Below, one piece after another: positions 61,803-64,000 of a stretch of DNA of 64,000 nucleotides. Each line of letters starts with the position of its first letter. Position 1 is the first letter of the stretch. The notes below the pieces were generated by a model. That model saw nothing but the letters and a program-made list of their open reading frames with translations. It did no database searches and was not told where the DNA came from. The DNA comes from Mycobacterium sp. D16Q13 (GTDB lineage: Bacteria > Actinomycetota > Actinomycetes > Mycobacteriales > Mycobacteriaceae): positions 310,001 through 374,000 of the forward strand of contig NZ_MAEW01000003.1 in the NCBI RefSeq assembly GCF_002013375.1, in the 5' to 3' direction. A program made the translations under genes and the position numbers.

Positions 61803-62980
61803 CGGATATTCGCTTCCTGCAGACCTCCGCGGAGCGGGAGCGCGCCTTCACGGTGTTCTGGAGGGCCATGGTGGGTTTGCCGCCCCTGGGCGATATCGCG
61901 GTGGACCAATTGCTCGAAACGGGAAGATATCTTGGCGCTTTCGACGATGCGGAGCTTGTCGGCGGAGCCGATTCATACACCAGCTGGCTCACCGTCCCGG
62001 GCGGGACACGGGTTCCGCACGCGGCTGTCACACATATCGGTGTGCTGCCCACCCACACCCGGCGCGGGATACTCACTTCTTTAGTCACCCGGCAGCTCAC
62101 CGATATCGCGGGGCGTGGAGAGCTCGTCGCCAGCCTGCGCGCCTCCGAAGCGGTGATCTACCGCCGTTTCGGCTATGGGGTCGCGACCAGCAGCGCGAAC
62201 TACCGCATCCAGCGGCGACGGGCACTGGCGCACAGTCTCGTTGACGCCGGACCCGTCACTCTGCTCGACGCATCATCCACACCGCAGCGACTCGCCGCGA
62301 TCTATGAACGCGCGGCGTGGACCGGAGCAGTGGCATGTCCGCCGCACTGGTGGCGGCTGCACGAACTGTTTGACGCCGCCGATCCGGTGAAACCCTATGT
62401 GGTCACCCACGCCGATGGGTACGTCAGATATCGCCCACGGAACACCTCCGAATGGTTCGCCAGCGACACCCGGACTATATCTGTTGATGATCTTGTCGCC
62501 CATAGCGATAACGCCTACCGTGCGCTAGTCGGCCACCTGTTGGAGCTGGATCTTGTCGATGTCATCGAACTCGGCCAACGCCCGGTCGACGACCCCCTCC
62601 CCCACCTCGTTACCGATCCGCGCGCGGTGACGGTCACCGGTATCCGTGACGAGACCTGGCTACGGCTCGTCGATGTCGAGGCGGCACTAGCGGCACGCAC
62701 GTACGTGGATACGGCACCGATAGTGATCGAGGTGCACGATGACCTGCTTACCCATAACTCGGCACGGTTCGCCGTGGGCGCCGACAAGGTCCGGCGCACC
62801 CAGCACACTCCTGATGTGTCACTCGATGTCGCCGCCCTGGGGTCGGTCTATCTCGGCGGCACCTCGTGGACACAGCTGGCACGCGCTGGACTGGTATCGG
62901 CACAGTCGACGCAGGCGATCACGTCCGCGGATGCCCTGTTCTCGACCGGCGCACAGCCTTTCGCCGGTATCAACTTTTAG
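61799..62980 (+). CDS. eis: Eis-family GNAT acetyltransferase
   Basis: This 393-residue protein has the three-part Eis architecture: an N-terminal GNAT domain (the acetyl-CoA loop is in THIGVLPTHTRRGILTSLVTRQL, about residues 79-101), a second GNAT-like region, and an SCP2-like C-terminal domain ending FSTGAQPFAGINF, the free-carboxylate terminus of Eis enzymes. The GTG start overlaps the upstream stop. M. abscessus carries two eis-like genes, eis1 and eis2; gene order here suggests eis1, which as I recall is not the main cause of aminoglycoside or capreomycin resistance. Its place inside a permease/flavoprotein operon points to a metabolic acetylation role (inference). Confidence 0.87.
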   Translation: MTDIRFLQTSAERERAFTVFWRAMVGLPPLGDIAVDQLLETGRYLGAFDDAELVGGADSYTSWLTVPGGTRVPHAAVTHIGVLPTHTRRGILTSLVTRQLTDIAGRGELVASLRASEAVIYRRFGYGVATSSANYRIQRRRALAHSLVDAGPVTLLDASSTPQRLAAIYERAAWTGAVACPPHWWRLHELFDAADPVKPYVVTHADGYVRYRPRNTSEWFASDTRTISVDDLVAHSDNAYRALVGHLLELDLVDVIELGQRPVDDPLPHLVTDPRAVTVTGIRDETWLRLVDVEAALAARTYVDTAPIVIEVHDDLLTHNSARFAVGADKVRRTQHTPDVSLDVAALGSVYLGGTSWTQLARAGLVSAQSTQAITSADALFSTGAQPFAGINF

Positions 62981-62989
62981 GAGAACCCT

Positions 62990-64000
62990 GTGCCCGATGA
63001 TCTTCACGCAAGCGGCTCATCCGTCTCTGACCGCCAGCTACACCTCCTTGCCTTCGGCAACGTGCGCTCCGGTGGCGCGTGGCGGCTTCCCGGCGTACGA
63101 AACGGCCCGGCCAATCAGCTCGATACGTTGGTCGCCACCGCGAAAGCAGCGGAAGCGGCCAAGTTCGATGCCATCTTCTTCGCCGATGGCCTCAACTTCG
63201 GCCCGGAGGCCACCTGGGCCCACAAGTCCACCGAAGACTTCGAACCACTCACGGCCACCTCATACCTCGCCGCGGTCACCGATCGCCTGGGCCTGGTAGT
63301 CACCGGATCCTCCACCTTTCAGCCGCCGTATCACCTGGCACGCCAACTGTTGTCGCTCGATCATCTGAGTGCGGGACGTGCCGGATGGAACCTCGTGACC
63401 AGCTTCGCGCAGGCGGCCGCCGCCAACTTCGGCGAGCGGGGCTTCCTCCCGCACGACGAGCGCTACCGGCTGGCAGAAGAGACGCTTCACGTGGTGAAGG
63501 CCCTATGGCATTCCCTCGAATCGGATACCGTCATCGAGAACCGGGCGACGGGAATCTACAACGATGTCAACAAGATTCACGTCGCCAACCACGATGGCGA
63601 GTTTCACAAGGTCAAGGGGCCACTCGGCGTCACGCCCTCCCGCCAGGGACGACCGGTGATCTTTCAGGCCGGATCTTCCACCACCGGAAGGGCCTTCGCC
63701 GCCAAACATGCCGAGGTGGTCTTTACCGGGCAAACCGACATCGACCGCGCCAAGAGCTTCTACCGACAGCTCCACGACGAAGCCCGCGCGTCCGGACGGT
63801 CCTCTCTGCCCTTGGTCACCCCCTCCCTCGGTGTCGTTGTCGGCTCCACCGAGGCCGAGGCGCGTGCCGTGGAAAGCACCGTCTATGAGCACTTCATCCC
63901 GGAATACCAGGCGGGGTGGCTCCTCGAGGTGGATGTCAACGTCATCGGCGCCGACCTGGACGGCCCGGTGCCGGCGTCCGCATTCCCGGAGAGCACCGAA
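62990..64000 (+). CDS. NtaA/SnaA/DszA-type FMN-dependent monooxygenase (partial)
   Basis: This bacterial luciferase-like protein is cut by the window end after 337 residues and lacks its C-terminus. It belongs to the NtaA/SnaA/DszA (group C) two-component flavin monooxygenases. Visible motifs are DAIFFADGLNFGPEATWAHKSTEDFEPLT, LGLVVTGSSTFQPPYHLARQL, LDHLSAGRAGWNLVTSF, and VIFQAGSSTTGRAFAAKHAEVVF. GGAG lies 6 nt before the GTG start and 10 nt after the eis stop. With the SfnB-like gene it suggests oxidative cleavage of C-S or C-N bonds. A flavin reductase partner is expected outside the window. Confidence 0.87.
   Translation, partial: MPDDLHASGSSVSDRQLHLLAFGNVRSGGAWRLPGVRNGPANQLDTLVATAKAAEAAKFDAIFFADGLNFGPEATWAHKSTEDFEPLTATSYLAAVTDRLGLVVTGSSTFQPPYHLARQLLSLDHLSAGRAGWNLVTSFAQAAAANFGERGFLPHDERYRLAEETLHVVKALWHSLESDTVIENRATGIYNDVNKIHVANHDGEFHKVKGPLGVTPSRQGRPVIFQAGSSTTGRAFAAKHAEVVFTGQTDIDRAKSFYRQLHDEARASGRSSLPLVTPSLGVVVGSTEAEARAVESTVYEHFIPEYQAGWLLEVDVNVIGADLDGPVPASAFPESTE

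Overview
The window looks like the chromosome of a rapidly growing mycobacterium of the Mycobacterium abscessus / M. chelonae group. It is GC-rich, with 4-bp ATGA/GTGA gene overlaps and several probable leaderless genes. Its gene order matches what I recall of the M. abscessus glycopeptidolipid (GPL) locus: mmpS4-mmpL4a-mmpL4b, rmlA, gtf/atf/methyltransferase genes, mbtH, mps1, mps2, gap. No IS element, CRISPR array, tRNA or rRNA was recognised.

Left part (1-11.4 kb): a PPK2 kinase gene, then a block that follows the M. tuberculosis Rv0466-icl1-fadB2-umaA order: thioesterase (10613-11413), aceA (9049-10341), fadB2 (7967-8836) and umaA (906-1775). A TetR gene and a divergent nitrogen-acquisition operon interrupt this block. 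That operon has an APC permease, two DUF1989 proteins and a carboxyltransferase-only relative of urea/guanidine carboxylase.

Centre (11.5-54.8 kb): a CPBP protease, an MFS transporter and an AraC/GATase regulator, followed by the GPL locus. Reading leftwards on the minus strand, mmpS4/mmpL4a/mmpL4b form the transport module. The tailoring genes (gtf1, an epimerase, atf1, three methyltransferases, gtf2, atf2 and the fatty-acyl methyltransferase fmt) come next. mbtH-mps1-mps2-gap make and address the lipopeptide core. gtf3, rmlA and a small secreted hemophore-like protein lie on the plus strand. Mps1 (Cstart-A-T-E-C-A-T-E-C) and Mps2 (A-T-E-C-A-T-R) together form a four-module line suited to acyl-D-Phe-D-alloThr-D-Ala-L-alaninol. 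The core and transport genes all read intact. The acetyltransferase gene atf2 is broken by one missing base in a homopolymer.

Right part (55-64 kb): ramB and the CMD-family gene next to it (Rv0465c and Rv0464c counterparts) resume the M. tuberculosis order, so the GPL region sits between ramB and its expected target aceA. A MerR-aldo/keto reductase pair follows, with a textbook MerR promoter. The window ends in an operon with an APC permease, an SfnB-like flavoprotein, an Eis-family acetyltransferase and a DszA/NtaA-like monooxygenase that runs off the end. It looks like an organosulfur or related scavenging operon.
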